A program made the position numbers and the translations under genes. Under the pieces are notes generated by a model. That model made no database searches and was not told the origin of the DNA. It worked only from the letters and a program-made list of their open reading frames with translations. Of a stretch of 31,892 bases of DNA, positions 1-7,328 are shown piece after piece (the stretch's first letter is position 1; every line of letters begins with the position of its first letter). The stretch is taken from contig DAOUCV010000062.1 of the NCBI GenBank assembly GCA_034432095.1, positions 1 to 31,892 of the forward strand. Reading direction: 5' to 3'. Origin of the DNA: DAOUCV01 sp034432095 (lineage in GTDB: Bacteria; Chloroflexota; Dehalococcoidia; Dehalococcoidales; UBA2162).

Positions 1-186
1 GTGGGAGAACCGGATGGTAAAGTCGGTTACCTATCCGCTAAACGAGTTCCCAAGAGTCCAATTTTGAAAAATTAGATAGCTGTAGACAGTCTAATTTTCA
101 AAAATTCCTAACACATCCGTCAATAACGTATTAAGGTCATCCAAAACGAGTGATATAAACCTTCTCCCTCCAGCACACATTTCTGC
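1..186. other. Upstream non-coding stretch, possible gene tail
   Basis: No gene can be assigned. Two plus-strand frames are open from the window edge, one to a stop at 73-75 and one to a stop at 65-67; either could be the tail of an upstream gene, but both are too short to identify. An AT-rich inverted repeat follows at 60-106. Confidence 0.3.
60..106. repeat. AT-rich imperfect inverted repeat
   Basis: Two 17-base arms (60-76 and 90-106) match at 15 of 17 positions around a 13-base loop. The stem is AT-rich with no clear U-tract, so it is a weak candidate for a terminator of whatever lies upstream; it could instead be a protein-binding palindrome. Confidence 0.4.
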
Positions 187-215
187 TTGAATATCCTATG
201 TGGATATGTTATAAT
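187..215 (+). promoter_or_regulatory. Promoter of the dtxR-feoB operon
   Basis: A -35 box TTGAAT (187-192) and a perfect -10 box TATAAT (210-215) are separated by exactly 17 bases. Transcription would start near 222, inside the operator palindromes that follow. Confidence 0.75.
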
Positions 216-244
216 TAAGCGAGCTTAAGTTAAGCCAGCTTAAC
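215..244. promoter_or_regulatory. Tandem palindromic operators, probable DtxR-family binding sites
   Basis: Two perfect palindromes abut: TTAAGC-GA-GCTTAA (215-228) and GTTAAGC-CA-GCTTAAC (229-244). The first touches the -10 box and both cover the likely transcription start, a position suited to repression. The downstream gene encodes a dimeric DtxR-family repressor, so autoregulation by metal is the natural inference. The half-site resembles the inverted TTAGG/TTAAG-type operators known for this family. Confidence 0.7.
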
Positions 245-258
245 TATTGGAGGTGAGC

Positions 259-1164
259 ATGGGGAGCGAGAGAGTAGAGGAATATCTGGAAGCGATCTAC
301 AAAAGGCAGAAGATAGAAACGCCGGTTTCGACCTCGGCTTTAGCCAAGGATTTGAATGTATCGCTGCCAGCAGTCACTGATATGTTGCTCAGGCTTGAGA
401 ATGAGGGTCTGATAGAATATAAGGCCAACAAGGGAGCTGTGCTTACCCCCCACGGAAATGAAAGAGCTATCTCAGTAGTAAGGCGTCATCGTTTATGGGA
501 GAGGTTTTTGACCGATATCCTTGGTCTGAAATGGGACAAAGTGCACCATGAGGCTTGTCGCCTGGAACATGCTACTTCGCCCGAGACAGAGAGGAGACTG
601 GCCTCACTTTTAGGCGATGTTGACACCTGTCCTCACGGTTATCCTATTCCTGATAAGAATGGCAATATAAAAGACCAGGACATCTCGCCACTCTCAGAAT
701 TCGAACCAGGGCAGAGCGCGTGTATTCTGACTATTGCTGAAGAAGCCCCCAAGCTATTGAGAAATATCGACCGGTTGGGATTGAGACCAAAGACAATCGT
801 AACCGTTGCGAAGAAAGACGATGATGGCTCACTTGAACTAGAAGTTGGTGGGAAACGGGTTTGGCTCAAGAAAGAGACGGCTGCTCTTCTCTTAGCCAAA
901 CCAGTCTCAATGGAGGGAGAAACCACTGCTGCGAAAGAAATCGCCCTAAGCAAGCTTGGCACCGGGGAATCGGGCATCGTAAAGACATATACAGGCGGTC
1001 GCGGGATGTTAGGGCGCTGTCTTTCTATGGGCTTTACTCCCGGCAGTCTGGTGAAGATGCTCAAGAACTTTGGCAGCGGTCCGGTCTTGGTCAAGGTTCA
1101 TGATACGGAGGTTGCCCTTGGTCGAGGAATAGCTGAAAAAATAGTCGTTACCAGAAACAATTAG
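259..1164 (+). CDS. DtxR-family metal-dependent repressor with two C-terminal FeoA-like domains
   Basis: Likely a 301-residue iron-responsive repressor of feoB. I chose ATG 259 because GGAGG lies at the right distance; a TTG at 247 sits upstream of that site. Residues 1-65 are a winged HTH and 66-135 the DtxR dimerisation region. Candidate metal ligands are E8, E11, H77, H96, C100, E103 and H104. Glu at 8 and 11 is MntR-like, whereas Cys at 100 in the EACRLEH motif is DtxR/IdeR-like, so the site is a hybrid; I lean to iron because of the partner gene. Residues about 145-214 and 228-298 each read as an SH3-like FeoA domain, the second being the better match. No separate feoA exists here, so the fused domain may serve FeoB. 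The feoB gene starts three bases after the stop. Confidence 0.85.
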   Translation: MGSERVEEYLEAIYKRQKIETPVSTSALAKDLNVSLPAVTDMLLRLENEGLIEYKANKGAVLTPHGNERAISVVRRHRLWERFLTDILGLKWDKVHHEACRLEHATSPETERRLASLLGDVDTCPHGYPIPDKNGNIKDQDISPLSEFEPGQSACILTIAEEAPKLLRNIDRLGLRPKTIVTVAKKDDDGSLELEVGGKRVWLKKETAALLLAKPVSMEGETTAAKEIALSKLGTGESGIVKTYTGGRGMLGRCLSMGFTPGSLVKMLKNFGSGPVLVKVHDTEVALGRGIAEKIVVTRNN

Positions 1165-1167
1165 GGT

Positions 1168-3177
1168 ATGCTAGAGAAATCCGAGGGAAGGAGCATTGTA
1201 GTAGCGCTTGCCGGACCTCCCAACGTAGGCAAGAGCACAGTTTTCAATCTGCTGACCGGTCTCTCCCAGCACGTTGGCAACTGGCCCGGAAAGACCGTTG
1301 AGCGGAAGACCGGCGTCCTACACCACGGTGACCTGACGATCAACTTTGTTGATTTGCCAGGTACTTACAGTCTTACCGCCAACTCTGTGGAAGAGCAAAT
1401 CGCCAGAGACTATCTGGTTAAGGACAAACCGGATGTGGTTGTGGCTGTCCTCAATGCTGCCAGTCTGGAGCGCAATTTATATCTGGTAGCTGAGCTCATC
1501 GAACTGGCGCCACGGTTGATAATTGCCCTCAACATGATGGATGTTGCTCGTCAGCAGGGGATGAAGATTGATTCCCGGGCTCTGGAGTCAGCTTTGAATA
1601 TACCAGTCGTCCCGATGGTTGCCACCAGGAACGAGGGTCTGAGTGAGCTGGTAAGGCTGATTGAGCGCGAGTCTGGCCAACCAGCAAAGTCTCGAGACGT
1701 GAGACATATCGAGTCCGATAGCGAAACAAAGGCGGTAATTGACCGTGTTGAGGGACTCTTGACCGGTGAGAGCATCGCTCCTTACCCAAGCCACTGGGCA
1801 GCAATGAAGCTGCTTGAAGGTGATGAACAGATTAACAAGTTGGTCCGGCAGCGCCTGCCTCAAAGCCGATGGTCAGCACTCGAGCCTTTTTTGAAAGAGC
1901 ATGAATCGGCGGCAGTAACCATAGCCACCCTTCGGTTCGAGTGGGTCGAGAGAATGGTTGGGGCGACCCAGGAAAGACCACCCATAGGACGGGTTTCGTT
2001 GACCGAAAGGCTTGACCGCGCCGCGACTCACCCGATACTGGGCCTGGTCATTCTGGTGGCGATTATGGGTATTGTTTTCTGGCTGGTCTACAGCATCGGT
2101 ATCCCGATACAGCGTTTTCTTGAGGTGAGTTTGGTTCAAAGGGCTCGTGAATTAGTATACGGCACGCTCCATTCCCTGCCTGGCTGGGTGCCGGGCTTTC
2201 TGGGTGACGGTGTTCTGAGCGGTGTGGGGATGGTTCTGACCTTCATCCCGATATTGTTCTTTTTCTTTCTCGCCTGGGCAGTACTTGAGGACACCGGTTA
2301 TATGGCAAGGGTAGCATTTGTGACTGACCGGTTCATGCATCTCATAGGGCTGCACGGTAAGTCGGTTTTGCCTTTGATTTTAGGTTTTGGGTGCAATGTC
2401 CCGGCGGTGATGGGAACCCGTATCATTGAATCGGAGCGCGCTCGCCTTCTGACAATATTGCTGACGCCCCTGATTCCCTGTACCGGCCGGATGGCAGTAA
2501 TTGCCATAATAGCCGCGGCTTTCTTCGGAAGTCAGGCCATATTGGTTTCGTTAGGTATTGTCTTATTCAGCCTGCTCATGCTGGTCATTACAGGTCTAAT
2601 TATGAACCGGTTTCTGCTTGGTGGCGAGAGGACAGCCTTAATAATGGAACTGCCGCTGTATCACGTGCCTAATCTCCGAATCATAGGGTTGGTCACTTGG
2701 CAACGCATAGTAGCTTTTATCAAACGTGCCGGGACAATCATACTGGTCGTGTCCGTTTTCGTCTGGCTCTTGTCTACCTTCCCGGGCGGTGGCATTGAAG
2801 AAAGCTTTCTGGCTCAGGTTGGGAGATGGCTGGAGCCCCTGGGAAAGCTAATGGGGCTTAATTGGCAACTAATGGTAGCTCTATTCTCCAGCTTCATTGC
2901 CAAAGAAAACACCATAGCTACTCTGGGTATTTTGATAGGCGGAGGTGAAGCCGGACTTACTCAGGCATTAAAGAAAATACTGGTGCCAGCTTCGGCTCTA
3001 GCCTTTCTAGTGGTGCAGGTTCTGTTTGTCCCGTGTGCCGCCACAGTGGCTGTAGTCCACCAGGAAACCAGAAGTTGGCGCTGGACGGCGTTTTCAGTAG
3101 GTTTTCAACTGTTACTCTCATTCTCAATGGCGATACTGGTGTTTCAGGTGGCTAGATTAGCTATGCTGGGGACCTGA
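1168..3177 (+). CDS. feoB: Ferrous iron transporter FeoB
   Basis: This is a 669-residue inner-membrane Fe(II) uptake protein with an N-terminal G domain. Visible motifs are the P-loop GPPNVGKST (16-24), DLPG (62-65) as G3 and NMMD (122-125) as G4. A spacer region follows to about residue 275, then a polytopic gate region with the family signatures GFGCNVPAVMGTR and LIPCTGRM and a C-terminal FVPCAATVAV. The length is near the usual 650-780. It is translationally close-coupled to the upstream regulator (three-base gap) and so shares its metal-controlled promoter. No FeoC follows; the next gene lies on the opposite strand. Confidence 0.95.
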   Translation: MLEKSEGRSIVVALAGPPNVGKSTVFNLLTGLSQHVGNWPGKTVERKTGVLHHGDLTINFVDLPGTYSLTANSVEEQIARDYLVKDKPDVVVAVLNAASLERNLYLVAELIELAPRLIIALNMMDVARQQGMKIDSRALESALNIPVVPMVATRNEGLSELVRLIERESGQPAKSRDVRHIESDSETKAVIDRVEGLLTGESIAPYPSHWAAMKLLEGDEQINKLVRQRLPQSRWSALEPFLKEHESAAVTIATLRFEWVERMVGATQERPPIGRVSLTERLDRAATHPILGLVILVAIMGIVFWLVYSIGIPIQRFLEVSLVQRARELVYGTLHSLPGWVPGFLGDGVLSGVGMVLTFIPILFFFFLAWAVLEDTGYMARVAFVTDRFMHLIGLHGKSVLPLILGFGCNVPAVMGTRIIESERARLLTILLTPLIPCTGRMAVIAIIAAAFFGSQAILVSLGIVLFSLLMLVITGLIMNRFLLGGERTALIMELPLYHVPNLRIIGLVTWQRIVAFIKRAGTIILVVSVFVWLLSTFPGGGIEESFLAQVGRWLEPLGKLMGLNWQLMVALFSSFIAKENTIATLGILIGGGEAGLTQALKKILVPASALAFLVVQVLFVPCAATVAVVHQETRSWRWTAFSVGFQLLLSFSMAILVFQVARLAMLGT

Positions 3178-3240
3178 ACCAATATCTCGAACGGGGAAAC
3201 GCCTGAAGTTTTTCACCCTTCTTTAACGCCTTTTAGCCTT

Positions 3241-3531
3241 TTACTCTTCAAGTACCGCTCGCACCTTGAAGAAGTCTCCCTCTTTCTGCGGTGCATTGGC
3301 CAGAACTTCACTCGGGGATAGGGAAGGGGCTATTGAGTCATCACTTACCACGTTCTGAAGAGCAATAGATTGGGCGGTGGGGGGGACATCGGTGGTGTCC
3401 ACCTGCTGGAGTATTTCGAAGTTCTCCAAGATGTTAGAAAGTTGCTCGCTGAACTTGTCTACCTCTTCCTCGCTCAGGCCTAATCTAGCTAAGAGAGCAA
3501 TATGTAACACTTCCTCACGACTTAGCTTCAT
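3241..3531 (-). CDS. gatC: Asp-tRNA(Asn)/Glu-tRNA(Gln) amidotransferase subunit C
   Basis: A 96-residue GatC, the small clamp subunit that wraps GatA and GatB in the tRNA-dependent amidotransferase. The sequence starting MKLSREEVLHIALLARL is the typical GatC N-terminus, and the C-terminal part has the usual acidic linker and an F-K-V-R motif near the end. The frame is open further upstream to 3687, but GGAGG six bases before ATG 3531 and the family alignment fix the shorter start. gatA lies about 22 kb away on the other strand and gatB is not in the window. A minus-strand promoter precedes it. Confidence 0.92.
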   Translation of the reverse strand: MKLSREEVLHIALLARLGLSEEEVDKFSEQLSNILENFEILQQVDTTDVPPTAQSIALQNVVSDDSIAPSLSPSEVLANAPQKEGDFFKVRAVLEE

Positions 3532-3571
3532 TCCTTGCCTCCGGAGTGATTTAGGCGGGGATACATCTGGG

Positions 3572-3601
3572 ATTATAACACCTGTATTTGAGTATCCGCA
3601 A
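3572..3601 (-). promoter_or_regulatory. Predicted gatC promoter
   Basis: Read on the minus strand, TTGCGG (3601-3596) and a perfect TATAAT (3577-3572) are 18 bases apart. Transcription would start near 3565 and give a leader of about 34 bases before the gatC ATG. Confidence 0.55.
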
Positions 3602-3631
3602 TAGAGCCGTCTGTTATAATAATGAGGGTAA

Positions 3632-4057
3632 ATGATAGGCAGGTTGATTTTTGTCATTATCAGCACTCTGCTTGAGGAGGCAGCCATAGCCGTAATTGTA
3701 CTCTGGGGTTTGCCTCTGGTAGGGATTCAGGTTCCGTTATGGGGACTTATCATCATAATGGCTGCCTGGATTGCTTTTTCTATCCTCACTTTCCGGCTCG
3801 GTAGCCGTGTCTTGACAAAAGAAGAGATAGCCGGTCTACCGAGCATGATTGGTACCAAGGGTGAGGTGGTAAGCCCATTGACTCCAGAGGGTCTGGTCAG
3901 GATCAAGGGGGAACTCTGGGTAGCAAAGTCAGCCACTGGTGAAATGGAGCCCGGTAGTAAAGTTATTGTAGTGGGTCAGGAGAGGCTCAAGCTCGTGGTG
4001 CGTGACAGCAGTACTACTGACAATGCCGAGGTTACTGGTCAGTCAACTTCAGGCTAA
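3632..4057 (+). CDS. NfeD-like membrane protein with C-terminal OB-fold domain
   Basis: A 141-residue protein. Residues about 4-60 hold two hydrophobic membrane segments, and about 70-122 form the small OB-like beta domain typical of NfeD proteins (IGTKGEVV, G-L-V-R-I-x-G-E-L-W-A/V, PGSKVIVV). Short NfeD proteins usually partner with SPFH-domain (stomatin/flotillin) membrane scaffolds; no such gene is adjacent, so the partner is unknown. A weak purine-rich site lies just before ATG 3632, and a TATAAT at 3615-3620 would give a very short leader, although I see no -35 at good spacing. The stop overlaps the convergent downstream gene by nine bases. Confidence 0.8.
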   Translation: MIGRLIFVIISTLLEEAAIAVIVLWGLPLVGIQVPLWGLIIIMAAWIAFSILTFRLGSRVLTKEEIAGLPSMIGTKGEVVSPLTPEGLVRIKGELWVAKSATGEMEPGSKVIVVGQERLKLVVRDSSTTDNAEVTGQSTSG

Positions 4058-5872
4058 GGACCGTCTTCGGGGGTAAACAAAAGAGATTATAATTAGCACT
4101 ACCCCGCCAACCAGAAGACCAAGACTGAATATCTCCAGAGGTCTTATCAGATTGTCAATGAACTGGAACATCCATGTCTGAAGGTAGGGTGGTAAATCGG
4201 ATAAAGGCAGTTTTCCACCCGAGAGGAAATTCTTGCCCACGATAATGCCGGCGTACTCAATGGCTCCATAGATAAACAGAGGGATACCCAGACGGCGGGT
4301 GGTCGCTTTTACCTCACGGTCTATCAGAATAATGGCTATTATTAGCAGCAGCACAAAGGCAATGAGCAGTTTGTAGCCTAGCTGGAAATAGGCAATGTAT
4401 TGTCTTGCCAGTCTGAGTGTATCCTCAGCCTCTATTATTGTTTTATCAACATTCTGCCTTACGTCGGCAAGTTTACCTTCGGCTTCGGCTAATGCATCAG
4501 TAATCTGATTGGCTGGTATCACTTCGGCTAACATTTCACCAATATTGAATGATGAGGGTATTCCTTGAGCCAGGTCATTGAAGAACTCATCTATCTGGGC
4601 TGGCAGGTCAGCACCAAGCATATCCTCGTCGAACACAATAGTTGAAGGGACACCCTGCATTAGCTCTTGATAGTAGTCGTCGAAATGCTTCTCGATTACA
4701 GAGGATTTTAAGCCGGCAAGTTCAGGCGGTGGAGATTCAATGAATTCCTGCCTAAAACGCTCTTTCAGGTTTGTCAGTACCGGTTCCAGTGAGATTGTTA
4801 TGCTGAGACTCGGGCTTTCTCCAAGCATGTAGCTGAGTGCAGGGCGAAGGACAATCTCTGTCTGCTGGTCTATCCATTCGTCGGTGATGGCGGGCTCAAC
4901 AAGGTATGATACCTCCGTAGGAAGAAGCTGAGTTACCCGTTCGGTAAGTATTTCTTGCATGCGTGGTTTTAGTATATGTGGAGGCATGTCCCGTAGATGT
5001 TCCCTGAGGCTGTTTTCCAGAATTTGTCCTGTATGTCGTAGAGAAATTTCTATATTTATGGTCTGTCTTTGCCCCACAAGATAGTCCAGCAGTTGGTCAA
5101 TATTGGCGCTTATCTGCTTTTCAATATCGGCGGAAACTTCGGGCATAAGTTCATCAACATGGTCGGCAAGAAAAGCCATCTCTTCAGGGATTTCCTCGGT
5201 AAACTCCGTACCGAGGGATTCCGAGACCAGGTGGGCTATGGACATTTCATCAATGAGGGGGAGGACGGTGTCCGAGGTAAGTACAGTGCTCCGTAGTGCG
5301 GTGGCTAAATCTATGTCGGCTGTTTTTCCCAGCAGATAGTCAAAGATGGGGTCAGCGGCATCAACAAACTTCTGTTTAAAGGCAGCTTCATGTTCGCTAA
5401 CCGTATTGATAATGGCTTCAGCCAACTGCTTGGTGAACTCTTCTTGGGCAGGTTGTTCGGGAAAGAGTCCTTCCAACAACAGAGACAGGTCAAGGTTATC
5501 CAGTATAGAGCCGACGAAGTCAGGATTAAGGAAGGTATCACCCAGCGTCGCCTTGAGCCCAGGCTCCGTCTTTTTCCCCAGCAAGTAATCATAGACCGAA
5601 TAGATAGCAATACCAGCTTCCTCTTTGACTACAGGTTCAATTTCAGGGATGGTCTCTCTTGTTACCTTGTCTAGTTTTGATTCTTCTCGCGGAGCTTTTG
5701 TATCAATGAATTCTTCGGCAAGTGAAGGTATATCCAGTCTGTGCAGTTCCGAAGTAACGAATGCCGGGTTGAGGACAGTCCGATCTACCATAAAAGCAAG
5801 ACCAAAAATTGCTAGAGAAAGAAAGACGAGAAAGCTTAAGAGGCTTAGAGCTACGCTCTTAAGAAATTTCAT
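4049..5872 (-). CDS. Membrane-anchored protein with four ~84-residue repeats, function unknown
   Basis: A 607-residue protein I do not recognise. A signal-anchor helix lies at about 6-28, three further hydrophobic segments at about 501-517, 530-547 and 580-599, and a basic tail ends it. The region 30-495 is acidic, helical and probably extracytoplasmic. It contains a repeat: the motif aromatic/Leu-D/S-Y-L/M-L/V-G occurs with its Gly at residues 99, 182, 267 and 351 (spacing 83, 85, 84), and a second motif T-V/F-L-N/T-x-x-x-V occurs at 32, 113 and 196. Units are therefore roughly 32-112, 113-195, 196-280 and 281-364, followed by a diverged tail and a coiled-coil-like stretch at 458-490. The upstream Shine-Dalgarno is weak (AGGGG about 12 bases away), but an in-frame stop just upstream makes ATG 5872 the first possible start. 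Confidence 0.8.
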   Translation of the reverse strand: MKFLKSVALSLLSFLVFLSLAIFGLAFMVDRTVLNPAFVTSELHRLDIPSLAEEFIDTKAPREESKLDKVTRETIPEIEPVVKEEAGIAIYSVYDYLLGKKTEPGLKATLGDTFLNPDFVGSILDNLDLSLLLEGLFPEQPAQEEFTKQLAEAIINTVSEHEAAFKQKFVDAADPIFDYLLGKTADIDLATALRSTVLTSDTVLPLIDEMSIAHLVSESLGTEFTEEIPEEMAFLADHVDELMPEVSADIEKQISANIDQLLDYLVGQRQTINIEISLRHTGQILENSLREHLRDMPPHILKPRMQEILTERVTQLLPTEVSYLVEPAITDEWIDQQTEIVLRPALSYMLGESPSLSITISLEPVLTNLKERFRQEFIESPPPELAGLKSSVIEKHFDDYYQELMQGVPSTIVFDEDMLGADLPAQIDEFFNDLAQGIPSSFNIGEMLAEVIPANQITDALAEAEGKLADVRQNVDKTIIEAEDTLRLARQYIAYFQLGYKLLIAFVLLLIIAIILIDREVKATTRRLGIPLFIYGAIEYAGIIVGKNFLSGGKLPLSDLPPYLQTWMFQFIDNLIRPLEIFSLGLLVGGVVLIIISFVYPRRRSLA

Positions 5873-5992
5873 CTAGTCTGTTATCCCCTGATCCCAATTT
5901 ATATTGAAAATTACGTAGTTTCTTACTATCCGGAATGTTGCCAATAATAGCACAGATGCTCAGGCTGAGTCAATAAGGATTGCTTACCAGCC

Positions 5993-6022
5993 TTGCCAGA
6001 GCTGACTCTCGGAGGTTATGAT
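5993..6022 (+). promoter_or_regulatory. Predicted promoter of the rhomboid gene
   Basis: TTGCCA (5993-5998) and TATGAT (6017-6022) are 18 bases apart, in the 200-base gap between divergent genes. Transcription would start near 6029, about 44 bases before the ATG. Confidence 0.5.
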
Positions 6023-6072
6023 ATAGGCATGTGGATAGTCCTTAACTTTTTTATTATCAGGGTGAGCATATA

Positions 6073-6696
6073 ATGGGGTATAGAGCGGGCTACAGAAGCT
6101 ATCGAAGTTTGAGTTTTGGTCCGGTAGGATTCCTGATAGTTGCCAACCTAGTATTATTCATGACTACTTCTATCTGGCCTGAGTTTTTTATTCCTGCGTT
6201 TGGTTTACAGCCGGCGAGCTTTCTGGAAAAGCCATGGACGATATTGACCAATCTATTTGTTCACTCTCCATTCACTATCTACAGTCCCCTTGGTAGTATA
6301 TGGCATATCTTAGCCAATATGCTGACTCTCTACTTTTTCGGCAGTTACCTGTGTGGACTGGTCGGCAATAGGAACTTCCTCATCGTTTATTTTATGGGAG
6401 GAATTCTAGGGAACGTGGTTTACCTGCTTCTAGGACCGCCTCTTTCCATAGCTATCGGAGCCTCGGGAGCAGTCTTTGCTGTGGCTGGAGCATTGACAGT
6501 ATTGAGACCGAGGCTACCGGTTTTTATCATACCGATACCAGTCCCGATACCTCTCTGGATAGCTGTGATTGGTGGTTTCTTGATACTCTCCTTTGCCTCA
6601 TTTGTAGCCTGGCAGGCTCATCTCGGCGGTCTCGTTTTGGGTCTGTTGGCTGGTCTTTTGTTAAAAAAAAGGCAACGCCCATTTTACTGGGCTTGA
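6073..6696 (+). CDS. Rhomboid-family intramembrane serine protease
   Basis: A 207-residue polytopic membrane protein of the rhomboid (S54) family, which cleaves substrate helices within the membrane. The catalytic Ser is S131 in GASGAVFAVAG and the catalytic His is H183 in AWQAHLGG. The supporting H78-x3-N82 pair lies in the WHILANM helix. I count about six hydrophobic segments, the usual bacterial core number. The N-terminus is short and Tyr/Arg-rich, without an extra domain. Start ATG 6073 follows GGGTGAG. Its substrate cannot be guessed from context; the downstream purine salvage genes look unrelated. Confidence 0.92.
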   Translation: MGYRAGYRSYRSLSFGPVGFLIVANLVLFMTTSIWPEFFIPAFGLQPASFLEKPWTILTNLFVHSPFTIYSPLGSIWHILANMLTLYFFGSYLCGLVGNRNFLIVYFMGGILGNVVYLLLGPPLSIAIGASGAVFAVAGALTVLRPRLPVFIIPIPVPIPLWIAVIGGFLILSFASFVAWQAHLGGLVLGLLAGLLLKKRQRPFYWA

Positions 6697-6728
6697 CCAC
6701 AAGAGAAAGGGTATAATCGCAGGTAACA

Positions 6729-7256
6729 ATGGATTCTCAAGCGGACCCCCGGGTTCTTTTCCACCGACAGGAAATAGAAGCGACGGTCAAGAGGCTGGCA
6801 GCTGAAATTAAGAAGGACTATCAGGGCAAAAACCCGCTATTGGTCGGCATCCTTAAAGGCTCTTTTGTTTTTATGGCTGACCTGGTTCGGCTTCTTGACT
6901 TCCCTCTGGAGGTAGACTTCGTCAGATTATCCAGTTACCGTCGGGGAAGGAGCACCCCCGGCGAATTAAAGGTCGTGCAGGGTCTTCGTTCTCAAATCAG
7001 GGGGAGGGATGTGCTAATAGTTGAGGACATCGTGGATACTGGACACTCAGCGGCTTTCCTTCTCGATTATCTAAAGAAAAAGAGACCGGCTTCACTGAGG
7101 CTTTGCGCATTGACCAGTAAGCCTTCCCGCCGACAGGTCCCGGTTGCTATTGACTACCTCGGTTTTACTGTTCCGGATAAGTTTCTGGTCGGCTATGGCC
7201 TGGACTGGGATGAGAAATTTCGCAATCTGCCGGATATATGCTATGTGGAGGTTTAG
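6729..7256 (+). CDS. hpt: Hypoxanthine(-guanine) phosphoribosyltransferase
   Basis: A 175-residue type I phosphoribosyltransferase joining hypoxanthine or guanine to PRPP to give IMP or GMP. The PRPP-binding motif VLIVEDIVDTGHS is at 95-107, the flexible-loop region with SSYRRG at 68-73, and the LKGSF motif at 42-46. Length and the C-terminal GLDWDEKFRNLP are typical of Hpt. AGGT lies six bases before the ATG. The next gene encodes adenine deaminase, whose product hypoxanthine is the substrate of this enzyme, so the pair forms an adenine-to-IMP salvage route. A TATAAT (6712-6717) sits just upstream without a properly spaced -35. Confidence 0.92.
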   Translation: MDSQADPRVLFHRQEIEATVKRLAAEIKKDYQGKNPLLVGILKGSFVFMADLVRLLDFPLEVDFVRLSSYRRGRSTPGELKVVQGLRSQIRGRDVLIVEDIVDTGHSAAFLLDYLKKKRPASLRLCALTSKPSRRQVPVAIDYLGFTVPDKFLVGYGLDWDEKFRNLPDICYVEV

Positions 7257-7257
7257 G

Positions 7258-7299
7258 ATGAAGAGAGCTGGTTACATTGAATATCAGGCGGTCTTGTAG
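7258..7299 (+). CDS. Possible 13-codon minicistron between hpt and ade
   Basis: An ATG one base after the hpt stop opens a 13-codon frame (MKRAGYIEYQAVL) preceded by TGGAGGTTTAGG, a good Shine-Dalgarno. It may be a translational-coupling remnant or a chance ORF; the peptide matches nothing I know. Confidence 0.2.
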   Translation: MKRAGYIEYQAVL

Positions 7300-7328
7300 C
7301 GGTTGTTCTTGACTAAGGAGGAGTGAGG

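Noticed and set aside
2..67. Open frame from the window edge reading WENRMVKSVTYPLNEFPR as a possible gene tail
   Set aside because: It is too short to recognise, and a second frame is equally open, so neither can be chosen.
3532..3687. N-terminal extension of gatC by 52 codons
   Set aside because: It overlaps the predicted gatC promoter and the divergent NfeD-like gene, and GatC homologues start at MKLSREEV, which has a good ribosome site.
5069..5876. Several plus-strand ORFs of 75-94 codons opposite the 607-residue gene
   Set aside because: They are antisense shadows of a long coding frame with clear internal repeats and have no ribosome sites or recognisable motifs.
6693..6717. TTGACC and TATAAT upstream of hpt as a promoter
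   Set aside because: The spacer is only 13 bases, too short for a standard sigma-70 type promoter.
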